From HGM11525 sp036307445 (lineage in GTDB: Bacteria; Bacillota; Clostridia; UBA1381): DNA of 54,973 bases. This document shows positions 34,568-43,839 of the stretch, one piece after another. Position numbers and translations under genes: made by a program. The stretch is taken from contig JAXJXP010000035.1 of NCBI GenBank assembly GCA_036307445.1, positions 1 to 54,973 of the forward strand, read 5' to 3'. The notes below the pieces were generated by a model. It was not told the DNA's origin, did no database searches, and saw only the letters and a list, made by a program, of their open reading frames with translations. Each line of letters opens with the position of its first letter. Positions within the stretch are counted from its first letter, which is position 1.

Positions 34568-34596
34568 TTGACTTTATCACTCGTCTGTGTTATTAT
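34568..34596 (+). promoter_or_regulatory. SigA promoter of dinB
   Basis: TTGACT (34568-34573), a 17-bp spacer and TATTAT (34591-34596), 37 bp upstream of the dinB ATG and between the two SOS-like boxes. Confidence 0.75.
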
Positions 34597-34600
34597 AAAT

Positions 34601-34616
34601 ACGAACATATATTCGT
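34601..34616. promoter_or_regulatory. LexA-like SOS box 2
   Basis: ACGAACATATATTCGT differs from box 1 at a single base and lies 5-20 bp downstream of the dinB -10, over the expected transcription start. LexA bound here would block dinB until DNA damage. Confidence 0.7.
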
Positions 34617-34632
34617 ATTTATGGGGGTATTT

Positions 34633-35901
34633 ATGGATAGGGTTATTCTTCATATAGATGCAAATTGCTTTTTCGCATCGGTAGAAACTGCATATAATCC
34701 AAGTCTTGCCGCTTTTCCCGTGGCAGTATGCGGAGATGCTAAAGCAAGGCACGGTATAATACTTACTGCAAATTATAATGCAAAACGTGGGTTTGGGGTT
34801 AAAACAGGCGAACAAATTCAGCACGCGCTTGCAAAATGTCCAAATCTTGTTATTCTAAAAACCAATCCACAAAGATACCTACGGCATTCCGAACTTATGC
34901 GTGCTATACTTGCCGATTACAGCAACAACATTGAGCCTTTTGGTTGCGATGAGGCTTGGATGGATATTTCAAATTTAGCAAAAACTGTAGCTGATGGCGA
35001 AGCAGTTGCAAGAGAAATTTCCGACAGAATTAAGCGAGAGCTGCACATAACAGTCAGTATTGGCGTTTCATTCTGCAAGGTGTTTGCCAAGTTTGCATCC
35101 GATTACAAAAAACCTGATGCCATAACCGTCATAAGCCGTGATAATTACAAAGACGTCGTCTGGAAAAGTCCTTGCGACAGTCTTATTTATGTAGGACGCG
35201 CAACCAAAGAAAAGCTTGAAACGAGGGGAATATTCACAATAGGCGATATTGCAAGAGCCAAGCCCGAACATCTTAAAAGCTGGCTGGGCAAAAACGGACT
35301 TCTTATCCACTCCTTCGCCACAGGTTGTGATGTTTCTGTTGTACGAAAAGCCATAACCGAACCACAGGTAAAATCGGTTGGTAACAGCACAACAGCTGTG
35401 CGTGATTTGGTTTGTGATGAGGATGTAAAAAGAATATTTTTTGTACTTGCCGACAGTGTTGCAAGACGTCTTCGCGAGCAAAATCTAAGCGGAAATGTTG
35501 TTACAATATGGTTAAGACGAAAAGACCTCACTTCATTCACTCATCGCAAAACTCTTCCTAATAAGATTGATACTGCTTTTGATATTGCCGAGGCGGCATT
35601 GTCGCTCTTTCACGAATGTTATACGCTGAGCGATGACAAACCGCTAAGGTCGGTAGGTATCAATGTAAGCAGTGTTTCTCCATACAAGCCCGATGCACAG
35701 ATTTCACTCTTTCCCGAAGATGAAGTTGCTAACCGCAGACGTGCCTTAGAGCTTGCTATGGACTCAGTCCGTTCGCATTACGGCTATTATTCCATATGTC
35801 GTGCAAGCCTTTTAGCAGATAAGGAACTTACTCATTTTGACCCAAAATCCGAGCATACTCTCCACCCTGTCGGCGACTTCAACGCAGTAAGACCAGCATA
35901 A
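34633..35901 (+). CDS. dinB: DNA polymerase IV (Y-family, DinB)
   Basis: This 422-residue translesion polymerase has the Y-family motifs HIDANCFFASVE with a metal-binding Asp, and CDEAWMDIS with the second carboxylate pair. The helix-hairpin-helix GIFTIGDIARAKPEHLKSWLG lies in the thumb. A QISLFP motif near residue 355-360 fits the beta-clamp binding peptide. I use ATG at 34633, with GGGGG 5 nt upstream; the in-frame ATG at 34621 has no ribosome binding site. LexA-like boxes bracket its promoter. Confidence 0.95.
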   Translation: MDRVILHIDANCFFASVETAYNPSLAAFPVAVCGDAKARHGIILTANYNAKRGFGVKTGEQIQHALAKCPNLVILKTNPQRYLRHSELMRAILADYSNNIEPFGCDEAWMDISNLAKTVADGEAVAREISDRIKRELHITVSIGVSFCKVFAKFASDYKKPDAITVISRDNYKDVVWKSPCDSLIYVGRATKEKLETRGIFTIGDIARAKPEHLKSWLGKNGLLIHSFATGCDVSVVRKAITEPQVKSVGNSTTAVRDLVCDEDVKRIFFVLADSVARRLREQNLSGNVVTIWLRRKDLTSFTHRKTLPNKIDTAFDIAEAALSLFHECYTLSDDKPLRSVGINVSSVSPYKPDAQISLFPEDEVANRRRALELAMDSVRSHYGYYSICRASLLADKELTHFDPKSEHTLHPVGDFNAVRPA

Positions 35902-35907
35902 AGAGTC

Positions 35908-35934
35908 AAAGCCTCCGAAAAAGTCGGAGGCTTT
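35908..35934. terminator. Terminator between dinB and gyrB
   Basis: AAAGCCTCCGA and its complement form an 11-bp perfect stem with a 5-nt loop, followed by TTGTTA on the plus strand. The genes converge on it. The minus-strand side has a poorer U tract. Confidence 0.88.
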
Positions 35935-35937
35935 TTG

Positions 35938-37863
35938 TTATATATCTAAATTTACAACGTACTTTGCGTTCTGTTCGATAAACTCACGTCTTGGTTCAAC
36001 CTTATCGCCCATCAGGACTGTAAATATCTGGTCGGCTGCGATTGCGTCCTCAAGAGTAACTCTGAGGATTGTTCTTGTTTCGGGGTTCATAGTAGTGTCC
36101 CAAAGCTCATTAACGTCCATCTCTCCAAGACCCTTATATCTCTGTACCTTACATCCGGGACCCATCTCTTGGATAAGCTGGTCTCTTTCAAGGTCGCTGT
36201 ATGCAAACTTCTCTACAAGATTCTTGTTCTTACCCTTAAACACCTTGAAAAGAGGCGGCTGTGCAAGGTAAATATTACCGTTTTCAACCAGCGGTCTCAT
36301 ATAACGGAAGAAGAAGGTCAAAAGCAAGGTTCTGATATGTGAGCCGTCGACATCGGCATCGGCCATTATAATAATCTTGCCGTACTTAAGTTTTTCTATA
36401 TCAAACTCATCACCAATACCTGTTCCCAAAGCCTGAATAACAGGAAGTAGTTTATCGTTACCGTAAACCTTATCAATTCGCGATTTCTCGACGTTAAGCA
36501 TCTTACCCCAAAGCGGAAGAATTGCCTGGAAGTGTCTGTTTCTGCCCTGTTTAGCAGTACCGCCTGCAGAATCTCCCTCGACGATATAAATTTCAGTATA
36601 CGGAGCACCCTCATCAATACAACGCGCAAGCTTACCAAGCGTTGCAGACATTCCTGCCTTGCTGTCCTTTCTCGAAGCATCTCTTGCTCTTCTTGCAGCT
36701 TCTCGCGCACGAGATGCGCTGATTGTCTTTTCAACAATTGTCTTGGCAATTCTCGGATTTTCCTCCAAAAATGCCGAAAGCTTATCGCCTAAAGCACCCT
36801 CAACAAGTGCTCTTGCTTCCGAGTTACCGAGCTTTGTTTTGGTCTGTCCCTCAAACTGTGCCTCAGAAACCTTTACGCTGATAACTGCAGTCAAACCCTC
36901 TCTGGTATCCTCACCGGAAAGGTTTTCGTCCTTTTCCTTTAAAAGATTATACTTTCTTGCATACTCGTTTATAACCCTTGTAAGACCGGACTTAAAGCCT
37001 GTTTCGTGCATACCGCCGTCAATAGTATGAATATTATTGGCAAAGCTCAAAATAGTTTCACTATAAGCATCGGTATACTGCATAGCAACCTCTACTTCCA
37101 TATCCTTTCTTGCGGCTGAAAAGTATATGATATCCTCGTGCATTGGGTCTTTATTCTTATTCAGGAATGTTACAAACTCACGAATACCGCCCTCTGCAAA
37201 AAGCACATTTTCAGTCGGCTCTTCGCTTCGATGGTCAATAAATATAATCTTGACACCCTGATTCAAAAACGCCTGCTCACGAAGACGTTTTAAAAGCACC
37301 TCATAATCAAATTCGAGCACCTCAAAAATCTCAGGGTCAGGAAGAAATGTAATTTTTGTTCCAGTTTTTTTAGTGTCCCCTATAACTTTAAGCTTGCAAG
37401 TCGGCTTACCTCTTTCGTAGCTCTGGAAGTGGATATGCTCACCGTCAGAAACCTCTACCTCAAGGCGTTCCGAAAGTGCATTAACAACTGACGAACCAAC
37501 ACCATGAAGACCACCGGAAACCTTATATCCGCCGCCGCCAAATTTACCACCGGCATGAAGAATAGTAAGTACAACCTCAACAGTCGGAATACCCTGCTGC
37601 GGATGGATTCCAACAGGGATACCACGTCCGTTGTCGGTTACAGTTACAGAATTATCGGGGTTTATTTCAACTCGAATTTCATCACAAAAGCCTGCCAACG
37701 CCTCGTCGATTGAGTTATCCACAATCTCGTAAACAAGATGGTGCAAACCCGCAGATGAAGTCGAACCGATATACATACCCGGTCTCTTTCTTACCGCATC
37801 TAAGCCTTCCAAAACCTGTATTTGATTTTCGTCATACTTTGTTTCGATTTTTTCAATACTCAT
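35938..37863 (-). CDS. gyrB: DNA gyrase subunit B
   Basis: The 641-residue ATPase subunit of DNA gyrase. The GHKL ATPase contains EIVDNSIDEALAG and DNGRGIPVG. The TOPRIM region contains EGDSAGGTAKQGR and DADVDGSHIRTL, and the C-terminal RYKGLGEM motif is present. It is of the short Gram-positive type without the large insertion of Gammaproteobacteria. It is last in the recJ-relA-yaaA-recF-remB-gyrB array; gyrA does not follow. Confidence 0.98.
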   Translation of the reverse strand: MSIEKIETKYDENQIQVLEGLDAVRKRPGMYIGSTSSAGLHHLVYEIVDNSIDEALAGFCDEIRVEINPDNSVTVTDNGRGIPVGIHPQQGIPTVEVVLTILHAGGKFGGGGYKVSGGLHGVGSSVVNALSERLEVEVSDGEHIHFQSYERGKPTCKLKVIGDTKKTGTKITFLPDPEIFEVLEFDYEVLLKRLREQAFLNQGVKIIFIDHRSEEPTENVLFAEGGIREFVTFLNKNKDPMHEDIIYFSAARKDMEVEVAMQYTDAYSETILSFANNIHTIDGGMHETGFKSGLTRVINEYARKYNLLKEKDENLSGEDTREGLTAVISVKVSEAQFEGQTKTKLGNSEARALVEGALGDKLSAFLEENPRIAKTIVEKTISASRAREAARRARDASRKDSKAGMSATLGKLARCIDEGAPYTEIYIVEGDSAGGTAKQGRNRHFQAILPLWGKMLNVEKSRIDKVYGNDKLLPVIQALGTGIGDEFDIEKLKYGKIIIMADADVDGSHIRTLLLTFFFRYMRPLVENGNIYLAQPPLFKVFKGKNKNLVEKFAYSDLERDQLIQEMGPGCKVQRYKGLGEMDVNELWDTTMNPETRTILRVTLEDAIAADQIFTVLMGDKVEPRREFIEQNAKYVVNLDI

Positions 37864-37885
37864 TTCTCTTCTCCTGTATTATATA

Positions 37886-38140
37886 TTATTTTCTACCAGT
37901 TGCACGTTTTATCAAAGTCTGAGGCGAAAGCGAGGAAATATAAACCTTGCTTTTTCCGTCCGACTCAGTTACTATATAAGACCTTGGCAAGTCCTCTGAT
38001 ACATCCGCAATCTCATTGCGTGTTCCTGCAGCATTTAGGAACTTTCTGCCCCTTGCCGTTATGGTAGTATTATCCATATCAAAAATGGCTACAATGTCAT
38101 TCATATTAACGGCTTTATCTCCGCCCACATGCAGATACAT
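37886..38140 (-). CDS. remB: RemB/YaaB-like DUF370 protein
   Basis: An 84-residue RemA/RemB-type protein of DUF370, starting MYLHVGGD and containing DIVAIFDMDN and SYIVTE. RemA is a DNA-binding regulator of matrix genes in Bacillus; the RemB paralogue sits between recF and gyrB, as here. AGGAGG lies about 8 nt before the ATG. The role in this organism is unknown. Confidence 0.9.
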   Translation of the reverse strand: MYLHVGGDKAVNMNDIVAIFDMDNTTITARGRKFLNAAGTRNEIADVSEDLPRSYIVTESDGKSKVYISSLSPQTLIKRATGRK

Positions 38141-38155
38141 CAGAAGAACCTCCTT

Positions 38156-39247
38156 TTATTTTATTATGGCTTTGCCGTTTTCTATCTTTATTATCTTAGC
38201 CGCCTTGCTCTGTTCCCTGTCTGTACAGGTTAAAAGCACCTGTTTATCCTTGATACTGTCTGCAAGATAATGCCTATGCTTTTCATCAAGTTCACTCATT
38301 ATATCGTCAAACAGCAATACAGGATATTCATCACGTCTGCGTTTTATATATTCTGTAAGTGCCAGTTTCATACAAAGAACTATTGTACGTTGCTGACCCT
38401 GGCTTGCGTATAGCTTTGCCTCGTTATCATTTATAAAAAAGCGTATTTCGTCACGTTGTATACCATAAAGGGCACTCCCGTTCTCGATTTCTCTTTGCTT
38501 TACTTCCTCAAGACGTGTAAGATAGGTCATTTCCGGATTGTTAGACTCAAGTATTTCAGCCTCAAAGCTCGGACTGTATTCTATCCTAAGTTCACTTTCT
38601 GCAATATCCTTATGAATAGGAAGAGCTTCCATGGACAAACCGTTGATAAAATTCTGCCTTTCCTTCATAATTCTCACACCTGCTGATGCAAGCTGGATAT
38701 TCCATACATCAATGTTATCCACTGCTTTTTTGTTACCAAGCCTTGCACTTCGCAAAAGATTATTCTTCTGTGCAAGGACTTTATGATATATTACAAGCTC
38801 GGACAGATACCTCGGTGAAAGCGAGCTTATAGATGTGTCCATAAAATGCCTTCTCATTTTCGGCGAGCCTTTCACAAGCTCCAAATCCTCCGGTGAGAAC
38901 ATTACAACATTAAGGTAATTTACCAAAACAGATAGTTTATTTATTGGAACATCATTTATCTTTACACTCTTTTTATTACCGGGTAATAATCCTATTACAA
39001 TTTTATATGTTCTGTTCCTGTCCTCAAATTCAACCTGGACTCTTGCATATTCTTCGCCAAACTTCACCATCTGCACATCCTGCTTAGCTCGGTGGCTTCT
39101 TCCGTTTGCCGCAAGATATACTGCTTCTAAAATATTAGTCTTTCCTTGTGCGTTATCACCGTAGATAAGATTAGTTCGAGGCGAAAACTCAATTGTCTCT
39201 TCGTTGTAATTTCGGAAGTTTTTAAGTGTCAGTCTTTTGACTTCCAT
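38156..39247 (-). CDS. recF: DNA replication and repair protein RecF
   Basis: This 363-residue SMC-like ATPase loads RecA at gaps. The N-terminal LKNFRNY and Walker A GDNAQGKTN at about 30-38 are diagnostic; ASQGQQRT is the ABC signature and LLFDDIMSELD the Walker B/D-loop. AGGTGG precedes the ATG. It keeps its classical place between yaaA and remB/gyrB. Confidence 0.97.
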   Translation of the reverse strand: MEVKRLTLKNFRNYNEETIEFSPRTNLIYGDNAQGKTNILEAVYLAANGRSHRAKQDVQMVKFGEEYARVQVEFEDRNRTYKIVIGLLPGNKKSVKINDVPINKLSVLVNYLNVVMFSPEDLELVKGSPKMRRHFMDTSISSLSPRYLSELVIYHKVLAQKNNLLRSARLGNKKAVDNIDVWNIQLASAGVRIMKERQNFINGLSMEALPIHKDIAESELRIEYSPSFEAEILESNNPEMTYLTRLEEVKQREIENGSALYGIQRDEIRFFINDNEAKLYASQGQQRTIVLCMKLALTEYIKRRRDEYPVLLFDDIMSELDEKHRHYLADSIKDKQVLLTCTDREQSKAAKIIKIENGKAIIK

Positions 39248-39249
39248 AG

Positions 39250-39474
39250 CTATTCCACCTTTATTACAACAGTTTCATCTTCAAAGAATATTGTGCAACT
39301 GTCTCCGGGACGCATCTTTTTGCCACGCATAGTGCATATCTCACCGTCAACCTCCACCATTTTAGACAAAATCATATCCTTTGCATCCGCTCCCGTCATA
39401 GCAACTCCTGCAAACTTTAACAGCTGGTCAAGCTTTATATATTCAGTTGTTATAGTTACTCTTTCCACGCTCAT
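39250..39474 (-). CDS. yaaA: S4-domain RNA-binding protein YaaA/RlbA
   Basis: A 74-residue protein made of one S4-like RNA-binding domain: YIKLDQLLKFAG, then DAKDMILSKMVEVDGEI and RGKKMRPGD. It is the YaaA/RlbA protein found between dnaN and recF in many Firmicutes. I use ATG at 39474, with GAGGTG upstream; an in-frame GTG at 39483 is part of that ribosome binding site. It is 2 bp from recF. Confidence 0.92.
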   Translation of the reverse strand: MSVERVTITTEYIKLDQLLKFAGVAMTGADAKDMILSKMVEVDGEICTMRGKKMRPGDSCTIFFEDETVVIKVE

Positions 39475-39484
39475 ACTAAACACC

Positions 39485-41722
39485 TCATATATTTTTAATA
39501 CGGTTTACCGACAGAACACCTGGGATTGTCCTTATTTTATTGATTGCCTTATTGAGAGTTCCTGCATCTTTAATTTCTATACCGAAATCCATTGTTGCCT
39601 GACCATTTTTGGTGGCTTTTGCATTAACAGTTACGCAGTTAATCTTCATTTCCGAGAGTGCACCCGAAACGGCCATCATCATACCCGGTCTGTCATCGGC
39701 ATCCACCCTGATTGTAGCAATATACTGCGACATATCATCTTCTGCCCATTTTACTTCAATAAATCTGCCCTTATCCTCTTCCGATAGTGCAGACGACTGC
39801 ATATTGGGACAATCGCTTCTGTGAACAGAGACGCCTCTGCCCTTTGTTATAAACCCTAAAATGTCATCGCCCGGAACAGGGTTACAGCATCTTGATAGCC
39901 TTACAAGACAGTTATCTATTCCCAAAACCTCAATACCGTGCGAGTGAACCTTTCGTACTTTTTTATCATCATTAAAGACCGGTTTCTGCTCTTCAACATC
40001 AAGCTTCTTTTCCTGATTATACAAATCTCTCAGTCTCAAAACAACCTTTTGTGCGGTAAGACCCCCATACCCAACACTAGCATACAGGTCATCAAGACTG
40101 TTGAAATTGTATTTTTTGCACATCGGTGCAGTCCATTCAGAACGGAACAATTGAGAATGTGTAAAATTCATTCTCCTAAGCTCCTTATCAATCAAGTCCT
40201 TGCCCTGAATAATATTTTCTTCACGGCATTCCTTTTTAAGCCATTGGTTAATTTTATTTTTAGCTTGCGGTGTCTTTACAATTTTAAGCCAGTCTCTGCT
40301 CGGTCCCTTTACCGATGAAGAGGTTAAAATTTCGACTATATCACCATTTTGAAGTTCGGTATTATTGGGAACAATTCTGCCGTTTATCTTTGCACCACTC
40401 ATTTTGCAACCAATCTGCGAATGAATTGCAAAGGCAAAATCTATAACCGTACTCTTACTTGGTAGAGATATCACCTTTCCATTTGGTGTAAAGGCAAACA
40501 CTTCATCGGAAAACAGGTCAATTTTCAGAGTGTTCATAAAGTCATCTGTATCGATAATATCAACCTGTGTTTCCAAAAGCTTTCTTACCCACTCGAGCTT
40601 GCCGTCCATTTCGCTCGTTCCGGATTTACCCTCTTTATACTTCCAATGGGCTGCAATACCTTCCTCTGCAACCTTATGCATTTCGTGTGTTCTGATTTGT
40701 ATTTCAAAAGGTGTTCCGTTCGGTCCTATAACCGTCGTATGCAACGACTGGTACATATTAGGCTTCGGCATTGCGACGTAATCCTTAAATCGCATTGGAA
40801 TCGGTGTATACATCTCGTGTACCATACCCAGAACCGCATAACATTCCTGAATACTGCTCACAATAATTCTCACAGCGAAAAGGTCATAAAGCTCATCAAT
40901 CGTCTTATTCTGAGCATACATTTTTCTAAATATAGAATAAAAATGCTTCGCTCTTCCGGTAACCTCCGCCTTGATATTAAGCTCTTGAAGCTTCGCCTTC
41001 AAGGTATCCATTATGTCGCCTACAAACGCCTCACGTTCTTCTTTTTTCTGTTTAATATTCTCTCTTATTTCCTCGTATGCAATAGGATCGAGGTATTTAA
41101 GACTTAAATCCTCCAGCTCAGACTTAATCTTTGACATACCGAGTCTGTGCGCAAGAGGTGCATATACATCCAGCGTTTCTTTGGAAATTGCAAGCTGCTT
41201 ATCCGGTCTCATATACTTAAGAGTTCGCATATTATGAAGGCGGTCGATAAGCTTGATAATTACAACTCTTATATCCTTTGCCATCGCAAGAAACATCTTC
41301 CTGAGATTTTCTACCTGCTGTTCCTCTCTCGTGTTATACTGCAGCTTACGGAGCTTTGTAACACCATCCACAAGCTCTGCAACTCCTACTCCAAAGAAAT
41401 CTTTAATATCGTCAAATGTATATGGAGTGTCTTCAATCACATCATGCAGAAGTGCTGCTGATATTCCCACAACATCCATTTCAAGCTCCGCAGCAATGTA
41501 TGCAATCTGTACAGGATGGTCAATATAGAGCGCGCCGGATTTTCTCAGCTGTCCTCTGTGTGCAGCATCTGCCAAGCGATATGCTACATATACCATATCG
41601 GTGTTTGAATTAGGGGCATACTTGTTTATCATTTCTATAATTTTTTCGATAGTTTTTTCATTATCACTGTCTACCACCGACGGCAGCTTATCAGGATAGA
41701 ATAGCGTATCCGACTTACTCAT
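39485..41722 (-). CDS. relA: Bifunctional (p)ppGpp synthetase/hydrolase Rel (RelA/SpoT)
   Basis: The 745-residue stringent-response enzyme has an HD hydrolase domain (ALLHDVIEDTPYTF), the synthetase domain (GRAKHFYSIFRKM and RFKDYVAMPKPNMYQSLHT), TGS (EVFAFTPNGKVISLP), a Cys-rich segment (SRCCNPVPGD) and a C-terminal ACT domain. An RFKD motif rather than EFDD, with an intact HD motif, indicates a bifunctional Rel. AGGAGG lies 7 nt before the ATG. It occupies the position upstream of yaaA where dnaA-dnaN are usual. Confidence 0.97.
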   Translation of the reverse strand: MSKSDTLFYPDKLPSVVDSDNEKTIEKIIEMINKYAPNSNTDMVYVAYRLADAAHRGQLRKSGALYIDHPVQIAYIAAELEMDVVGISAALLHDVIEDTPYTFDDIKDFFGVGVAELVDGVTKLRKLQYNTREEQQVENLRKMFLAMAKDIRVVIIKLIDRLHNMRTLKYMRPDKQLAISKETLDVYAPLAHRLGMSKIKSELEDLSLKYLDPIAYEEIRENIKQKKEEREAFVGDIMDTLKAKLQELNIKAEVTGRAKHFYSIFRKMYAQNKTIDELYDLFAVRIIVSSIQECYAVLGMVHEMYTPIPMRFKDYVAMPKPNMYQSLHTTVIGPNGTPFEIQIRTHEMHKVAEEGIAAHWKYKEGKSGTSEMDGKLEWVRKLLETQVDIIDTDDFMNTLKIDLFSDEVFAFTPNGKVISLPSKSTVIDFAFAIHSQIGCKMSGAKINGRIVPNNTELQNGDIVEILTSSSVKGPSRDWLKIVKTPQAKNKINQWLKKECREENIIQGKDLIDKELRRMNFTHSQLFRSEWTAPMCKKYNFNSLDDLYASVGYGGLTAQKVVLRLRDLYNQEKKLDVEEQKPVFNDDKKVRKVHSHGIEVLGIDNCLVRLSRCCNPVPGDDILGFITKGRGVSVHRSDCPNMQSSALSEEDKGRFIEVKWAEDDMSQYIATIRVDADDRPGMMMAVSGALSEMKINCVTVNAKATKNGQATMDFGIEIKDAGTLNKAINKIRTIPGVLSVNRIKNI

Positions 41723-41739
41723 ATATTCACCTCCTACGG

Positions 41740-43464
41740 TTAATTATTTGAATTATGTTTCTTTATATCTTTCAAAAGCAGTTGCGGATTTTCTCTGCCC
41801 TGATATACATTTATATCAGCAGAAAATGCAACGTCTACAATATCTCCCGCCTTAAAGAAAGCGGCATATTCCGACATATTAAATCCAATTGCAGATATCG
41901 CAGTACTATCAGATGCAACTCGCATTTTAAGATGCTTCTTATCTGCACCAACTGTATCAATCGACACTATTCTTACACCGAGAATCGAAAATACCGGTCT
42001 TTCGTTATCTGCTCCAAAAGGCTCGAGCTTTTTAAGTGCCTTTGCAAAGCCAACCGACACAGTTTCAGGCTTAAGTCTACAATCTATGTCAATTTTCGGT
42101 ATCATATCTTCAGGAGTAAGAACTCCTGCTGCATATTTATTGATTGCCGTTGTAAATGCGTCTATTGAATCAAGGTTAATTCCAAGTCCTGCAGCGGCAC
42201 TATGACCTCCAAAGTTTGTAAGATGTTCCTCGGTAGCAGTAAGTGCATTAAAAAGATTAAAACCGGGTATGGAGCGTCCACTACCCTTTCCTACACCATT
42301 TTCAAAAGATACAAGTATGCACGGTTTATAAAATCTTTCACATATTCTTGAGGCAACAATGCCTATTACACCATGATGCCATCCTTCCCCCCAGAGGACA
42401 ATGACCTGCTTTTTATCAAAGGTTGGGTCTTTCATAACCTTGTCCATCGCCTCTTCAAAAATAGCCTGTTCTGCCTCTTGTCTATCTCTGTTTGCTTTAT
42501 CAAGTAAGGCTGCAATTTCATTTGCTTCATCTTCAGTTTCTGAAAGAAGCAGTTTTACAGCAGTTGCAGCATTTCCAATTCTGCCTGCAGCATTTATTCT
42601 TGGCGCAATGATAAATGCAACAGTAGCTGCATCTATCGGTCTTTGAAAAGCATCTGATGCCTCAAGCAATGCCCTGATTCCAAGATTTCCGCCATTTTTC
42701 ATAACATCCAGTCCATGCTCAATTATAATCCTATTTTCATCGGTTACAGACATAACATCTGCAATAGTTCCGATTGCAGCAAGTTCTGCATATTTCATAA
42801 AAACATCACGTGTACTTCTGCCAAGCTTCATAGCCACAGCAAGCACAGTCTTAAAAGCAACTCCAACACCAGCAAGCGAATCAAAGGCATACCTACTATC
42901 AGGTCTTTTGGGATTTACAACAGCTACAGCACGTGGAAGTTCTTCCTTGCAGGTATGATGGTCAGTTATAATTACATCAAGTTTTTGCGTTCTCGCAAAC
43001 TCAACCTCACCGACTGCAGTAACGCCACAATCCACTGTTATCATAAGCTTTGCGCCCGAACGGGCAATTTTGTTAATTGCCATAATATTAATTCCATACC
43101 CCTCACTGACACGGTCAGGAATATAATATTCAACATCAGCACCCTCGCTTTTTAAGAATCTGTACATCAGAACAACAGATGTAATACCGTCAACATCATA
43201 ATCACCATAAACTACAATTTTCTCATTATTTTTAATCGCTTCAACAATTCTCTCGGCCGCAAGCTCCATATCAGGAAGGTCTAAAGGATTATGAACACCG
43301 GACAGCGGTTTTTGCATAAAAAGCTTAGCCGCATAACCGTCTTTTATGCCACGATTAAATAGTATTGTCGATATTACCGGCGGCAGATTATATTTCTCCG
43401 AAAAAGCCTTAAGCTCACCCAAATCTATGCCGCGATTCTTATAAGACCAAATTTTATTACGCAT
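41740..43464 (-). CDS. recJ: Single-stranded-DNA-specific exonuclease RecJ
   Basis: This 574-residue DHH-family 5'-3' ssDNA exonuclease shows VVYGDYDVDGITS, ITVDCGVTA and ITDHHTC (motifs I-III), then APRINAAGRIG and the DHHA1 segment with GGHSAAAGL. The start is ATG at 43464; an in-frame TTG four codons upstream overlaps the GGAG ribosome binding site. Its promoter begins the recJ-to-gyrB array, and recJ next to relA is common in Firmicutes. Confidence 0.95.
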   Translation of the reverse strand: MRNKIWSYKNRGIDLGELKAFSEKYNLPPVISTILFNRGIKDGYAAKLFMQKPLSGVHNPLDLPDMELAAERIVEAIKNNEKIVVYGDYDVDGITSVVLMYRFLKSEGADVEYYIPDRVSEGYGINIMAINKIARSGAKLMITVDCGVTAVGEVEFARTQKLDVIITDHHTCKEELPRAVAVVNPKRPDSRYAFDSLAGVGVAFKTVLAVAMKLGRSTRDVFMKYAELAAIGTIADVMSVTDENRIIIEHGLDVMKNGGNLGIRALLEASDAFQRPIDAATVAFIIAPRINAAGRIGNAATAVKLLLSETEDEANEIAALLDKANRDRQEAEQAIFEEAMDKVMKDPTFDKKQVIVLWGEGWHHGVIGIVASRICERFYKPCILVSFENGVGKGSGRSIPGFNLFNALTATEEHLTNFGGHSAAAGLGINLDSIDAFTTAINKYAAGVLTPEDMIPKIDIDCRLKPETVSVGFAKALKKLEPFGADNERPVFSILGVRIVSIDTVGADKKHLKMRVASDSTAISAIGFNMSEYAAFFKAGDIVDVAFSADINVYQGRENPQLLLKDIKKHNSNN

Positions 43465-43491
43465 TTTTTTCTCCAAAAAACTATTTCTTTT

Positions 43492-43520
43492 ATTATATCA
43501 TTTTTTTTAGATTTTTTCAA
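43492..43520 (-). promoter_or_regulatory. SigA promoter of the recJ-relA-yaaA-recF-remB-gyrB array
   Basis: Minus strand: TTGAAA (43515-43520), a 17-bp spacer and TATAAT (43492-43497), about 28 nt upstream of the recJ ATG. All gaps between the six genes are short (2-22 bp), so one transcript is likely. Confidence 0.8.
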
Positions 43521-43567
43521 GCTTTTTCGCATATTTTAACACCATCCGGAGAGAATAATTTATGTCG

Positions 43568-43619
43568 AATAAACGACGTTTATTTTGCACCTTTAAGTCG
43601 TTCGCAAAAAAGGTGTAAA
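43568..43619. repeat. Two adjoining dyads upstream of the Asn/Gln-rich micro-ORF
   Basis: AATAAACG-A-CGTTTATT (43568-43584) is a perfect 8-bp inverted repeat around one base. Directly after it TTTGCACCTTT (43584-43594) and AAAGGTGTAAA (43609-43619) form an 11-bp dyad with one G-T pair. ACGAC (573-577) and GTCGT (597-601) also pair. The second dyad reaches into the spacer of a possible promoter. They look like operator sites or alternative RNA structures. Confidence 0.6.
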
Positions 43620-43628
43620 CTGTATATT
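43601..43628 (+). promoter_or_regulatory. Possible promoter of the micro-ORF
   Basis: TTCGCA (43601-43606), a 16-bp spacer and TATATT (43623-43628). The match is weak, but it is correctly placed 31 bp upstream of the ATG. A sporulation sigma factor cannot be excluded. Confidence 0.35.
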
Positions 43629-43658
43629 CTATAGCGAACAGAAAGGCTTGGTAGGAAG

Positions 43659-43805
43659 ATGGATAACCGTAATCAGAAGTACGAAAACCAGAACCAGAAT
43701 CAGCAGAAAAACCAGCAGCAAAATCAGCAGAAGCAAAACAGCAAGAACAACAATAATAACAACAGCTTCAGCAATAACAAGAACTCAAACGAGAACAAGA
43801 ACTGA
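43659..43805 (+). CDS. Asn/Gln-rich micro-protein, 48 residues
   Basis: The open frame reads MDNRNQKYEN and continues with Gln and Asn runs, including a run of six Asn. By count 20 of 48 residues are Asn and 11 are Gln; six are Lys and there is no Cys. It has no membrane or signal segment and is probably disordered. AGGAAG touches the ATG, which is closer than usual. A competing 66-codon frame (43648-43848) runs through the terminator and is rejected. It is flanked by dyads upstream and a strong terminator downstream, so the region is transcribed as a unit. Function unknown; a sporulation role or an RNA rather than a protein product are alternatives. Confidence 0.55.
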   Translation: MDNRNQKYENQNQNQQKNQQQNQQKQNSKNNNNNNSFSNNKNSNENKN

Positions 43806-43839
43806 TTTTGCCATAGCAAAAATCCTCCCTTTAGCAAAA

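Noticed and set aside
34522..34824. A 100-codon minus-strand frame across the dinB promoter and dinB start
   Set aside because: Low-complexity translation with no family resemblance; it covers the SOS boxes and the dinB N-terminus.
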